From Micropterus salmoides (Eukaryota; Chordata; Actinopteri; Centrarchiformes; Centrarchidae), in the NCBI RefSeq assembly GCF_014851395.1, contig NW_024040707.1, positions 16,453,957-16,517,956 on the forward strand: 64,000 nucleotides of DNA, read 5' to 3'. Shown piece by piece: positions 22,501 to 40,759 of the stretch (the stretch's first letter is position 1; the number at the start of each line of letters is the position of its first letter). The position numbers were made by a program, and so were the translations under genes. The notes beneath the pieces were generated by a model. That model saw only the letters and a list, made by a program, of their open reading frames with translations, ran no database searches and had not been told where the DNA came from.

Positions 22501-25500
22501 AAAACACACTTACATCACCGCATATCATACACAAATCACAGCAAAACTTAGCCCATGTGAGAGGCTTAGGGTGTCACCCTAAAGGGTGCCTTTTTATGGC
22601 AGCCTTTCTTATCCGTAGACACAGCTAGACAATATAGGTTCATATCTGCGATGGTAATGAACTCCACCCTTCACTATTTGCTCTGAACAGGAGAGTATTT
22701 GCCTGGCACAAATAAAATAGTTATATATGAGGTCAGACCAAACCATGGCAACAGCCAGTCTGTCATAAGAAAAATCACAGCGTTCTCACTGAAGTTTGTG
22801 TTTGTGTCAACATCAATGAATGAATTCAGCTTCATTTTTGACTCCGTTTCAAGAAATCCCGGAGCACTTCCTTGTTCCACGTAATGATATGTTGTGCTTC
22901 TCCTAAAAGCGTTGCCCGACCAAAGGGTGAGAGCACCTGCTTCCATGTTTCCTTACTAACTACTGATGATAGCATCTGAGGTGGTTAAACATTACTTGGA
23001 AGTGGTCTCTCATTGCACGGCCCATAAAGTAAAATGAGGTTTTCTTTTGGCGTCTTCCCAATTATCTCGGTGCCATCTGTGGTTAATGTGTGGGTGGGAG
23101 GTGTGGAGGATACAGCTCAAGTCTTAAGCACACACCTTAGCTCACACTTCAGAAAGTAAACACTTCTCACATCTCGCTCTCTCTATCTTACGAAAGCATG
23201 TCACTGGGACAGGTAACCCTATATGAGTCAATTACGTTCACCCTATCTTACAAGTTCATTTTTGTACCCTTACAATTTGTACCATCAAATAATTCTTATA
23301 TACCCCAAGTGTATGTGACCAATGTTGGGAAAATCACTGCACTACCTTTGTGCTACCTTGCAACAATGGCATGATCCCTCACCTGCTTCCCACATTGCCA
23401 GTGTAGCGTTTGAAGCTTTCGTCAGCATCATCTGGGCCAACAAATCAGAGTAACGATAATGATGCTAAATGGTGTGTTTTTAAAAACTGATGGCTTTCCA
23501 TATACATAACATAAACCTAGTTTTAGTTTTTAGTGAACAAGAGACTTGTACTCACCAGTTATTCTTCTCCAATAATGAATAACCTCAGAGGACATTCTGG
23601 ACAATCTCAGTAACTGCAGTACACCCGTGACAAATGTTCTCATCCTGGCCATGTCTGAAGAGATGTCAGGGCATAAAGCTCCTCAGTGACAAACCTACAG
23701 AGAATTTTCAGGCAACTTGCTAGCACTCCAAAGCCTCTCTAAGTCTTTTTCTGTAGCATCTTTAAAATTATTGTTTGGTTTTACAGTCTCCTTGCTCTCA
23801 CCAAGCCCATGTCCAGCAGCAGCTGGCGGTTGCTTTTTGCAAAGCACAGACTCTTAACAATACCTACGGTGTGCCAACTGCTTATCACCGACTGCCAAAG
23901 TAAGCTTCTTAGCTGGTTAGCTGGGGAAGAAAGCTAATGCTTGATATATTTTAGCCAAAAGAAGAGTGAATATCGAACTTGGTGTGTAGAGAGAGTCTCT
24001 ACAACATTTTATCAGGAATTGATTGATAGGTTATGCAAGCAGTAGCATTTATTTCGTTTGTAGCCACGGACACTGTCTCTTTCCCATTTTACTTTTGCTA
24101 CGAGTTTCCTCAGCAGAGTTTGCTGTAATGTCTTTATGTTCTAATGACCACTACACAACAAAATGGGTCTGAGCCCTTTGTGTCTGTTTGAGTTTGCAGC
24201 CTCACTAGCTCTGTTAAATCAGATGTGACTGCCAGTGGATTGATACCTCTCACCTGCCAGGGCTCATCAACATGACTGACAAGTTATCCATTAACTATCC
24301 TTCTCCACTACTAAGTAGAGCAGAGGAGTTTGACCACTCCCCAGGACATAAACTGCATTACTAAAGTCTTGCTTCCTCATCCAAGAAAACACAGCAGCCA
24401 GAGACAAATCTGAACAGAATCTGACCCTAGAGGGTCTGCAGTTGACCTACTGTCCTCCTTTTGTTCTCCTTGTTCTTTGGTCAACATTAATCATCTTTAG
24501 CCTGTCTCCTTTTCCACTCTTAGTCATTTACCTGACACTGTGTTTTTCTTGCACTGCAGGTTAATAATCAAGATTCCAGATGAATAAACAACTTTCATTG
24601 GTTTGAAATAACAGAACGGAACTGCAAAACAAACTCGTACAGTGTATTTGGCTGTAAAAATGTTGGCACATCCTGATGCATTGGCCTCTTCCATCTTGTT
24701 GCAAAGACGCTTGCCTGGGACTCCTTAAGTACCTTGAAAGAAGCTTTTCATATCTGACAGGTCTAGTCCTGCTGTCCTTTTGTCTCTGTGTGCCGGTTCT
24801 GCTTCTGAAGAGCAGACTAATTCAACAGGAATGCATACTTTTTTCCCCATAACCCCCACTGCAAAGCTTCAAGATTTGAGATGTTTCACCGGAGACAGCC
24901 AGTCATGCTAGGAACCTCATGCCGCATAGTGCACACACACTCAGGCAAACATATGCCAGCTGCATGCTCAGAGGTGCACACGTATATAGATACAATGCTA
25001 CCCTCATTTTGATAGCAATTAGGTTTTTCTTTCACCCGGAGTATTATCTGGTAGTCAGATTAAGGGCTAAACCATTTAGAGATGTAAACAGGACTCCCTG
25101 GATCTGGCTGTAGGTAACTGACTGAATTTTTTCCAGGTGAAAGGCATCAGGTTGTCTTTCACACCTTGTTACAGCTGCGAGAGCGCATTAGAGAATACAG
25201 GCACCGCTCAAACAAGCTGTAGCCCAACTGTTTCAGTAGCTACAACACTGCATGAAATTGGAGAGGAATTCTTACATACTTGATGCAAATTCAGAAACAT
25301 AATTATTGATTATGAAATAGGTGGACGAAAAGTACATTAATAGCATATAATGTATCCCTTCCCATAGCTTAGTTGTAGAGACATTTGTCATCAGTAGTTG
25401 AGCAGAGAGGGTTTGCTTGTTGTGCCCTCTCATAAAGGAAAGCACACCCTGTCATTATGATCAGAACTATCCCAGAAAAACCACGGGAGACCAGACCCTG

Positions 25501-25906
25501 GGCTAGGACTGCTACACACAATCCAATCTCAGCCCGGCCCTTAATGGTCTGTTTAAACAGTTTTGTCTCCTGCTAGATGAGGAAGCTTTACAGCTTTATT
25601 CCAAAGCCCAGCACCAAAACAAATGCGCAAACAGTCACCGGTAAACATACACACAATCGCTTACACACACATTTGTATTTATATAAATATGGGGGAAAGA
25701 GACACAGACATACTACACACACACATACACACTGGTGCCTACTCTCACACACTGAAGCCTACTGGGTCAGACATGGAGACGATGCATGAGACTGAAGGCA
25801 CTGAGACAGTGTCTTTGTTGGAGTCCTGTAATCGCTTCACTGAGGGCCACATTCTTTGTCCAGCCAGAGAAAGAGACTCAAATACAGCCTCCTTAATTAT
25901 GCCCTC

Positions 25907-25958
<52 letters not shown>

Positions 25959-28900
25959 TGAGTGTGAAAGCATGTGAGAAAAACAGGCTGACAGACAGGC
26001 GGAAGAGAGCGGCATTTTCTGAGAAATGAGCTGGCAGAGGACACTATGCAATGCATGTTTGGGCAGGGGGGAGGGCATGATGAAGGGGATGTCTGATGAG
26101 GACACCAGGGGGAGACAGCGACGGGTGTCCCCAAAGGCACGTGGCGTAAACTCTGTGGCATGTGCTTACATCACTAGCCCCCATGAGCTGACCTTGCATG
26201 CCTCCAGAACTCAAACCTCCTCACTGTATGTAGCTAATGACACCTCCTGACGACATATCAGGGGCACCCAGACTGAGGTCAGCAAGACCCTATCACACTT
26301 CACTGAATTTCTTGTCATTCCAGCCTGTTTAGTTTATGGTAAGTTCAAATTAGTTAAGCTTCTTGCAATATTTTGATCGCCCCGGGATCTCGTTCTTTAC
26401 CCTTGAACAAGTGCGCCATCACTTTTTATTTAATTATTTTGGTTTTGGTTTAGGTATAATCTAAGTAACCTCTTCATTAGAAACAGCTCTGTGTGTGTGA
26501 TTTCATGGCTGGGGTCTGTCACCCCTGCATCCCTGGGGAGGAGTTAACATCTGCCCCTGTTAGGGGTTGGACAGCTGTGCCTCACCTCTTTGTGTTCGGG
26601 GTTGAGGGGAGAGACCATCTGCTTGTGTTCACACTGACAGTAACATCACTCCACACAGATTCCCTGCACACACTTGACACACACACTCCCTACCGAGTCT
26701 GTTTGACGGTGCTATGAATTCCTAAATGTATTACCTGAAAAGTTAATCTTCTCTTGTTCACGTGCTCATGTGCGTGCTTATGTACAGAATGTTTGTAATG
26801 AGTTACTTTGTTTTTTCCTTTGTACTGGCGGTTGGGCCTCATTTGAACACTTTCTATTTTTTTCCTGTGCTGCAGTGTGGATAGACCTCATCCTATCAAA
26901 TCCATGTGATGACATACACAAACATACTGGTCATTTTTTCTGCACATTTTTTCAAGACTGAACATGTACATGGATTTCATGTTTTCCTCCTGTATATTCC
27001 ACAGATAGACATTAAAGGCATATGCAGCTCTTGGGTAGATTTAATCTAACACCTGCTGTCTCATTACCACTTGGTTGCCTACAGAGCTACATGTGTGTAT
27101 GCATGTGTGTATTTGGGCGCTTCATCGTTTGATAAAATAGATTTCAAAGATTCATTTCTTTTTTAAGTTCAACATATAAGATAATGGACCAGTTTAAAAG
27201 TGCAATTACATGTGTGCTATTTGTTTGTCTATCATCAGGCGCAGCACAGAGACTCTTTCGTCCAGGAACGTTATGGCCAGTACGACCTCAGCGATCCATT
27301 TCTGGCCCTGCAGCGAGACAGCGAGTCCGAGGAGCGCCAGAACACGCTCATCGAGCCTCACGCACACCTGCAGGGCCGGGCGGTGGGCCCAAACCCTCTG
27401 GCTGTGCTTAAACTGGTCATGGCTCACTGCAAGAGGATGCAGGAGAGGATGATGGGACAGTTGGCTGCCGCTGAGAGCAGACACAGGAGGGTAAGAGTAC
27501 TCGTGAAAAGTCGGGAATGCACACTCTCACACATTCATTCAGGTCTCAAGCTCGTCCGACCGCATTTCAGGCTTGCATGTCGGGACAGTGTTGCAATCAT
27601 CCGAGCACCCAGCCAGCGTCACACTTGTACAATAGGGTGTGTGTGTGTGTGTGTGTGTGCTTCTCTTGTATACTTGGTTTGGGGGAGTGTGGCAGACAAA
27701 GCAGCCGCATACACAAGGTTTAGGAGTGACAGTGTAGAGCTTTATCACAGCAGAGCTCAAGGTCTGAATGTTTATGGCGTTCATAAACACTCAACCGTAT
27801 AGACTGTCTGTGAGTGAAGTTGATGAAACTGACAAAACCTTGTAATGAATAGGAGGTAACGCTGTGTGTGGTTGGGGGGGGGGGGCATAGAAAGTGGATT
27901 AGCTAGTTTGAGAACGGTGTCAAATGCATGCACTGAATCCTGCAACAAGACAGCCGTCTGCGTGTCATGTCATGCAGTTGTTTCATCAGGCTGTGTGTTT
28001 GATAGGTGATAGCTGATCTGGAAGAGGAGAAACGACAGCGTGCCCAGGAGTCCGCGCACAGTGATGATTTCACCTTCATGCTGCAGACAGAAAAAGACAA
28101 ACTGCTGCAACAGGTATGACATGTAAAAGATACAAAGTGTGTGTGTCTGTCTGTCTGTGTTTGGTAAAGACAGTCTCAGCAAAAACTGGCGCTCACAATT
28201 CCCACTTGCTGATAGACGGACACATCTGGTGGAAGAGATATTTCTGCTTCCCTTCCCTGCCTCCTCCTCTTTTGTCTCTCCTCTCCCTGTCTGCACAGTG
28301 TCCTTCATAGTGGTAGCTGTGATGTAAAACCCAGCAACAGAGCAGGGAAGCATCAGTGCGGTACTATTGTGTACCTCAGCAGGGTGGAGAGGGCTTGCCC
28401 TGTTAAACTACAGACACACAGGCACCCGTACGCACAAGCACAGGGCTGTTCCATAGGAAACACAGGGGGGAAGAGGCCATTGTTAAGTTGTCCAGCCGCC
28501 ATGGGGCTTCACGGCCTCAGGAAACCTGAGATAATGGATGTCCATGTCTAATGCAAGGTCAGCTCGTGGCGCGCACACACACTGTGAGCACACAATCAGC
28601 CACTACATAAACTTTGCCCCAAGGGCCTTATGTAAGAAAAGTTTCCTGAGTGTCTCCCTCTCTTCCTCAGGCTTTCCTGCCTGTGTTGTTGGGTTTTTTT
28701 TCGTACACAAATCTTATACACCAGTTTGTATTTCATCGCCTCCCATTTCCCTGTATTACTCATCAAAGCTTTTAAGCAGCCCAGTCACCCTTTAATGACA
28801 TCATGGCAAACTGAACTTCCCATAAACACGCCCCACAAGAGGATCATTCTTTAACAAGGCAAAACATGAGAAATCGCGTCTCTCTCTTTCACCCCTGCCT

Positions 28901-30656
28901 CTGAAATGAAATCTAATTCAGTTGCGGTTTGTTAGACAATGTGTGGGTAGGGACAAGAAATTTGGGAGCGAAACAGGAATTGATCACCTCCAAAGAAGTT
29001 CGGCCATTTAGAAACTCATTTTTACCACTTCTATTTACTGGTGATGAAGTCAATGGAGCCAGTATCATGAATGTGACTGGCCTAAAATAGACAGACTAAT
29101 AAGGTCTATTTGAACATTTGTTCAAAAAAAATACACTCAGTTGCTGCCTACTCAATAATAGCATACAGTTAGAATGGGTTTGATGCAAAATACATATCCA
29201 AATGTTTTATTGCGAAAGTTTTATTTTATATTTTTAAAATAAGATTAAAATTTCTCATCTGTTGAGTCTAATGTAACAAAGCAGTGTTCTTGTGCCTCCT
29301 TGTGGTCAAACATGGAAAAGTTGCCTTGCCTTGACTCCTACACCTGTCCCCCTCTCTTTCTAGTTGGAAGCTGAGCGTACAACGGTGCGGAGGTTAGAGA
29401 AGGAACAAGTACAGGCGGTGAGCCGGGCGGAGGAGTCCCTGTCCCAGCAGCAGCAGCTCTCCTCAACTCTGACTCTGGAGCTCCAGAAAGCCAGCGGCCT
29501 GGCTCAGGAGGAGGCCCAGAAGGTCTCCCAACTTCGCACCTTGCTCCAAGAGGAGACCAGCGCGCTGGAGAAGCTCCGGCGGGTTCTCGAAGATGAGAAG
29601 AGCAGGGCAGCCCAGCTGGAGGCCAGGTCTGAGAGGCAGCTGGCTGAGTTTGACGCCGAACGGCAGCAGATGAGGGCCAGGATCGGCAGAGAGGAGGAGA
29701 GGAGTAGGGAGCTCGAGAGGCAGCTGGAGGAGCTGAGGAAGAGGTTGGTCGAAACTGGAGGAGGTAAAGAAGAGGTGAAGGAGGCTGCGACAGAAGTGAA
29801 AGAGCCGCTTTCCAAGATGATGGTGGTGTCCACATCTGTTCAGACTGAGCCAGATGGAAAGATATCTCCAAAATCCACCTCATTGTCAAAGATCAATGGC
29901 TATCACGCTCCTAAAGAGACAGAAATGACACAGGAAGGGAGGGGAGCAGAAAATGGAGGGGTGGTGGAGAATGGGGAAGGCGCACTTTTGCAATCCCCTC
30001 TTCACCCTCATCCTCACCCTCATCCACAGTCTCCCTCCAGTACAGCCTCTTCTTCCCTCTCCTCTTCTCCCATTTCCTCCCCTGTTCTTGCCAAGCGTCT
30101 GGGCAGTCCGGGCTTCCACCAGTCCTCCTACCAGGCCGGGGTCAACCAGCGATTCCAGGCCGCCAGGCACAAGTTCCAGAGCCAGGCCGAGCTGGAGCAG
30201 CAGCAGCACGGGGGCCCTCTTTCCCCAAGGGACCTCTCGCCAACCACCTCTTCCATCCCTCTCCCACCAGAGCACACCACTGCTAAGCAGCTGGCCCGCA
30301 ACACAGTCACTCAGGTGCTGTCCCGCTTCACCAGCCAGCAGGCCGGCGTCAAGCTGACGCCGATCAGCAGCTCCCCGTTTGGTACAGACTACCGCAACGT
30401 AACAGCATCTCCTACAGGCGGGAAGTCACCTTCTTCAGGGCCACTATCTCCGGGCATCCGCTCCCCCCTCACTCCTCGCTCAGAGAGGAGCTACCCTCCT
30501 CCGATCCCTCCCAAGAAGCCAGGCGTGAGTCCAACTCCAGGCTCCCCAAGTCACTCTGCTCGGACAAGCCTCTTCCCAGAGCTGACAGGGAACTGTGGAC
30601 AAAGCAAGCAGGAGGGAGCCAAGGAGCCGGACCTGGTTTTATCCTCCAGCAGCTAA
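19579..30656 (+). CDS. cttnbp2nl: CTTNBP2 N-terminal-like protein, 4 coding exons
   Basis: Coding exons 19579-19677, 27239-27490, 28006-28113 and 29364-30656, all phase 0, give 583 residues (human about 639). The start MNVEALSRAELLTLLSILEG matches the CortBP2 N-terminal domain. AQHRDSFVQERYGQY and QERMMGQLAAAESRHRR follow, then a long Glu/Arg/Leu-rich coiled coil to about residue 290. The C-terminal half is Ser/Pro-rich with family blocks SSPVLAKRL, NQRFQAARHKFQSQ, QLARNTVTQVLSRFTSQQ and SSPFGTDYRN, and a proline-rich PPPIPPKKPG near 531-540. Family members bind striatin-PP2A (STRIPAK) and cortactin and associate with actin. The His/Pro run (PHPHPHPHPQ) is a local low-complexity insertion. 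The first ATG after the acceptor (19571) is out of frame; 19579 is chosen by family match. Confidence 0.93.
19678..27238. other. Large CTTNBP2NL intron
   Basis: A 7.5 kb intron between coding exons 1 and 2. It contains a poly-C run (21460-21477) and a (TG)n microsatellite (25910-25956). The rest is unique-looking non-coding sequence. The open frames here, including the TG-derived ones around 25,745-26,161, are low-complexity or lack splice context. I see no nested gene. Confidence 0.7.
25910..25956. repeat. (GT)n microsatellite
   Basis: About 23 GT units in CTTNBP2NL intron 1, flanked on the right by GAGTGAGTG. It produces spurious Cys/Val and His/Thr repeat reading frames on both strands. 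Confidence 0.95.
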
Positions 30657-31107
30657 TGGCCAGATCATATGAACTATCTCCTACAATGAGTAGAATGGGT
30701 TAGCCCTAAATCAACAGTTACTGTAATATGTATTGTTGCTGTCCCTTAAACCCACTTCATAGTACTCATAATCAGTAGTATAGACACTTCAAAGCTGGAC
30801 TGGGTCAAACAGATGCATTTAATAGTTTGTCGCACTCCTACCTCTATACCACGACATGAGAAACAATCAGAAAAGAACTATTAGAAATAAAATATATATA
30901 GTTTATGATTTTTTTTTTTATTTGATTTAATATTTATATTAACACTCCTGTTTTTATTCCTTTTTATAGTGTTTTTTTGTGATTGTATCTAGTTTATTTT
31001 CTCACTTTAAAATATTAAGGGTGTTTAAAACAACCATAAATATGAAGAGGCCAAGCTGAATACCTGTTTATTACAACCCTCCTTTTCTTTTCCCTTAATC
31101 AGTCCTG

Positions 31108-31138
<31 letters not shown>

Positions 31139-31860
31139 CTGTCAGAAAAAAAAACATATGGCAAGTAAAAGGGCTAAAATATACAGTTTTAAAGTACATA
31201 AAATATGTAGCTATCACCATTTCACACCTTTTATCTAGTGAGTAGTTTGTAAAATGTTTTTCTATGCAGTTCCTGCAGAGATAGTCCATGAAAAACATTA
31301 TTATACTGTAAATACTATGGCGAAAAACATCCAAGCATGTGCTGTTTTATTCTATTACACTTGTCACGAATACACTGAATCTAGTGAAATGGGAGAGCAC
31401 ACTTTGTACTACATTACTTTGTCTACAATTTTAAATGTTTTGTTCAGGGAAGGTTCATTTCTGCCTCACAAAACCAAGGAGGACTATGTTACAACTGTAC
31501 GTTAACTCTTTGGGATACTGCATCAATGAACACAATGGGGACTAAAAGTTTGAATCTTGCTACTGTAACAGTTGTTTTTATATCTGTCAAATATAGTCAT
31601 AGTATTTTGTTTCGTCCTAACAGTGCTACATCAGATGTTTGTTGTAGTTTTAGAGTGTTTTTACAAAAAAAACGTCTGGCTTTAAAACCAAGAATTGATT
31701 GAAAGTTATTTTAGCCGATCAATTTAAAATCGGTAGATTTATACACATTTGTATGAGGGGCAATGACCCTCAGCTGGCAGTAGTAAATCTGCATATCATG
31801 AACACCTGCAGCATCTAGTGCTTTTTTAAAAATAAATTGCGTATGCTGTAAAGCTTACAA
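30657..31860 (+). other. CTTNBP2NL 3' UTR
   Basis: AT-rich sequence after the stop codon with AATAAA signals at 30886-30891 (proximal) and 31831-31836 (distal), and an internal A-run near 31,115-31,137 that could cause internal oligo-dT priming. The UTR end is inferred from the distal signal. Confidence 0.5.
31831..31836 (+). terminator. Distal CTTNBP2NL poly(A) signal
   Basis: AATAAA in TTAAAAATAAATTGCG, followed within 40 bases by a GT-rich stretch (GTATGCTGTAAAGC). It is the last clear signal before the opposing CAPZA1 signal at 31962. Confidence 0.5.
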
Positions 31861-31961
31861 TGTGTTAGACGTTTTTCTGTTCAAGCCGTCAGAACCTTGG
31901 TGAATATGCTGTGCAAAGATGTGTGGGGGACATTAACAATCTAGCCAAGATGTTCAATCCA

Positions 31962-31967
31962 TTTATT
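31962..31967 (-). terminator. CAPZA1 poly(A) signal
   Basis: TTTATT on the plus strand reads AATAAA on the minus strand, downstream of the CAPZA1 stop codon by about 1.36 kb. It fits a long 3' UTR that ends near 31,945, almost touching CTTNBP2NL. Confidence 0.4.
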
Positions 31968-33327
31968 TGTACAACAGAATGGGGCAGTACAGTCTTGAAC
32001 TTTATAACTGATCGGCACACAGTTGTCGTATAGTGTGAGGGTTGAACACTGCACATAGTATAGCTAACAAGTAACCGATCCAGAGTCAGCCTACTTAGAA
32101 GTCATGTAACACATACAGTCTGATGTGACCTTACAGAAGTCATGTAACATGTACAGTATATGATCTTGCCTTCGCATTCACTCGGCAGGACCAATACACA
32201 AACAGTACAGTTAGGAGTGCAATACTCTAAGCCTCCAACATAAACCAGCATATTAAAATAGAAATTTGCATACATGGGTGGGAGGATGGAGTTCTTTACC
32301 ATAGGAAAGAGATTTTGGCAAATAAATCGTGGTTACTATGAGTATGTTCTCCTTTCACAAAGGAAAAGCTGTACAGCGAAAGAGGTGGTGTTGCCAAAGT
32401 AAGAGAACAGAGAATGCAATAAAAGATGCAGCAGTGTAGAAGTTGCTTTATCTTATTTCAGTCATCGTAGCTTGCATGGGTGGAGACACATCAGCGGAGC
32501 ACAACAGAAAACAAGTTAACACTCCCTCAGCCCTGACGAGACTGAAAAACACTGTCTACAGTGCAGGAACAGTGCTATGCTGAGGATCATGCTACTCCTA
32601 AATGTTGATGACAGGAAGAAATATTTTCAGTTTCATTGGCAACATATACCTAAGTTGCCAGTTAAGCAATGCTGTAAGCTTGCTACCAGCTGAAATGTCA
32701 GATGACTGCTATTCATTTTCCTGTCGATGTCCCAATTTTACTGATGTGCCTGATTTCCAATTGCACCATGCATGACGACCACAATGAAACAAACTGTCAC
32801 AAAATTCATATTTTCCTGTCCAAAATCAAACCCTGATATGTGATGGTGTGCTTAATTTCTCTTATCAGCTGCCTTGTGCGGTCCTGGTTCTTTTCAGTGT
32901 GCTGCGTACTCCACTGTAACGTGATCAGTTCTGCATCAGTTTAACAAAAGAAATTGGAATAATTATAAAGTAAATGAATCTAGGGAGATCTGTGATTCTT
33001 TTGACAGCCGAGGGGAGATTTACTTTAACGTAGCAGTCCTGAGCACAGCCCTGCACACTGACCCAACAACTCTCTCCCAACACACATCCAGAAGTAACCA
33101 CTTTCTCCAAACCATGATTATCTCCATTACCACAACTTCCTTACAGCAGACCGATATCTGTGCCTAACAGTCTGCAAATCTTCAGTTATACTTTTTTTGT
33201 GTTTTTTTTTTTTTGAATTCCTTGCCCCATACTGATATAGTTTTGCTTTGGTTAGTCCTTGCGCATGTATAGATGGGTTGTGGGCCCAGTGGAGCGTTTG
33301 TCTCCCTGGTCAGTCCCTGACCTTCCA

Positions 33328-38293
<4,966 letters not shown>

Positions 38294-40600
38294 CTTGGCT
38301 CTTTGTGACCCCACCTACCCCAGCTGACTGGCAGAAACAGTGCGATGGGTGGTTATCATTCACACAGAAGAGACTGGATGCATACTAGCTACAGAGTGAT
38401 TTTGTCAAAATACATGTATGAGTGTGCTTTCACAAAGAATGCCACATAATAAAATCAATAACTTTGCATAAGCGCAATTTAAAATTGTCTAAAGACTATG
38501 TTATACAACGCAAGAGGGCGTTAAAAGCTCAGTTATTTTATTTGTCCACTGCTTCCTGTTGGGTGTTGCAGAAGGAATACGTCTACAAAATAAAAGCATG
38601 GACATATGTTATGGCTGTGAATAAACTGTTCTTTTTGATGGACAACGTTCAGAGGTTTTGGCCCATGTTGTAGATTGCTCTATGCGACTTATTCATTCTT
38701 ATTCTCCATTAATTAAATACCAAATTTCGGTATTTTGGTTCATTGCGGGAACTTCATTTGGGATTGTATTTTATTTTTCAAGTAGCAACAGGAATATTCA
38801 ACAAGTGTTAATGTTGATTTTAGCTAGTATTGTGTACTGTCTTACAAAGGAGGTTCAGGCAGTGTAGAAACAAAATCTTAATGGGGAACCCCAAAATATT
38901 AGAGAAAAGGGAGATGTCAGGGGATCAATTAGACTTACCTTTCATTATGTTTGAACTAAAAACGGCAATTACCAGCACTTTTTAGACCACTCCTGGGAGA
39001 AATGGTGTAGGTCAAAATGTTGCATACATGACAGATAATACACTGGGCATGGTGTTATATACAGTCTATGTGTTAGGACTGTTAACAGAGTTTAGGATGC
39101 TGCTAACTTTCCTCAGTGTAGAAACAAGCAAATATAGTAAATGTTTCAGATCATTCTATAGGCCTGTTTCTTTAACTTTCCATCATGGAACAAATGGTCA
39201 GAGTGATTAACCTATTTCCTAGTAAGTAAAGCTCTTTTGTCTCCATATCAAAGTGGGTTCCATATGGGTTGGGATACAAGAATCTATATTGTTCTTAGAA
39301 TCAGGAATAAACAAGGAAGTATGTTCAAAATAATGATCAATGACATCTTCTTTCAGGTTGAACAAAGCATAGGGAAATCTTTATATGAGGCTCTGTGTGA
39401 CACAAGTCATTTGTTTTTCTAGACTTCATAAAATTATCCTATTTCCCTGAAATGATAGGCTATGAACAACTTCTTGGGCAAGTAAAGCAGCCCCCGGACA
39501 CCCCGGGCACTGAGTGGGCCCTTCCCTGCAGCACAGAGCAGGCTTTTTTAATATCTTTCATAGGGAGGTTACAAAATTATTTTACTACATTTAATACATT
39601 TAACAGACCACTTTAGAACTCCGGACACGGATTATGGATTTAATTGTAAGTAGACTAAATTGTAAACAAGTTATGCTTTTTAAAGTGAGCGCAGGATCTA
39701 TCCATGTAGGCTAGGCCTACTCCATATTTGACTCGTCCTCATTAGGTCTACTCATTGTGGCAGAGTGCAGGATTTCATTGTCAAAATATTTGTGCAAACC
39801 CCACACGCCCACTCAACAGAGATTGGTACAACTATACTGTGAATATATAGAACAAGTTTTCCTTTCCTTTGAGGCCATATTTTAAATCTGTTTCTCAAAC
39901 AGATCAGCAAAGACAGCTACATCTGCAGTGCACAGGTATTCTGAGTATAGCTACAGTATTATAAGTTATAGTTGGCCACTATAAAACTACCAAAAATCCC
40001 ACAAAGGAATAGGCCTACATCTACATTTTAAAGTAAACAGGGGCGTAGGGTTTCATTTCCATTGTTTGCCATTAGGAACAGAACAATTGTTCATTGAAAA
40101 ATTAAAGGTAAACCAACCGATGGAGTCCATTAGGTATTTAATAGCCTACTTAATAGCCTACTTCTTGCACAAATAGTCAGATATGCACTTGTATATGCAC
40201 CGTGTAGTTCTTGAGTTATCCATTGCAAAACACTGATCAGAGTTTTTTTTTTTAAAGGTGAGAAAGGTATATACACCAATATGAAATTACTAAAAATAAT
40301 ATACAACAGATTCCATTAGGATAATTACCAATTATAATAACACCAGAATCAATTTGATAAACTACTAAACATATTAAACACCATTGGATTTGAATATTTC
40401 CACTACCATGTTTCACTGTGTGTTTGATACATTGTGGCATCATTCTCTTTCCTGTTTTTCTCCATAGGCCTACACCCTTCTGTTATTGCCACAAATCCAG
40501 TGGTGTAACTAACTGTAGTTGTACTGTAATGCAGTACAATTTTCTGCTACTTTATGCTAATTATTACGTTTTTAAGTTTTGTTGTTTCTCCCTGCATCTC
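38294..40600. other. Intergenic between CAPZA1 and the LINE
   Basis: Upstream flank of CAPZA1 (transcribed leftward) followed by AT-rich sequence. I see no gene; the ORFs of 60-83 codons here have no recognised family or splice context. The CAPZA1 promoter must be near 38,300-38,400 but lacks a clear TATA or GC box. Confidence 0.55.
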
Positions 40601-40700
40601 TTGTTCTATACTCCTGTCCAGTTGGTAATGCACCTCTAATCTGCTGGAGTGCCAACCGCCGATAAATACCGAAGAAGAAGAAGAAGAAGAAGAAGAAGAA
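40600..40700 (+). mobile_element. 3' end of an older RNase H-type LINE copy
   Basis: TCCAGTTGGTAATGCACCTC...GAGTGCCAACCGCC...ACCGAAGAAGAAG resembles the 3' terminus of fish I/Nimb-type LINEs, which end in (GAA)n. Only the tail is present, followed by the trinucleotide tract at 40671-40755. Confidence 0.55.
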
Positions 40701-40755
40701 GAAGAAAAAGAAGAAGAAAAAGAAGAAGAAGCAGCAGCAGCAGCAGCAGCAGCAG
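40671..40755. repeat. (GAA)n-(CAG)n trinucleotide tract
   Basis: About 60 bases of GAA/AAG units with a few AAAAAG interruptions switch abruptly to seven or eight CAG units. The CAG part is repeated at 41804-41831 on the far side of the LINE insertion, which suggests it was the target. Confidence 0.9.
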
Positions 40756-40759
40756 AGGT

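Noticed and set aside
25745..26161. 138-codon minus-strand frame
   Set aside because: Its middle is a His/Thr repeat produced by the (GT)n microsatellite; no family match.
27200..27802. 200-codon plus-strand frame overlapping CTTNBP2NL exon 2
   Set aside because: Its middle is the real exon 27239-27490, but both ends read into introns (including a GT repeat).
29338..29889. 183-codon minus-strand frame opposite CTTNBP2NL exon 4
   Set aside because: Ser/Pro-rich shadow of the GC-rich coiled-coil coding strand; no splice or family support. The same holds for 29504-29833 and 29886-30275.
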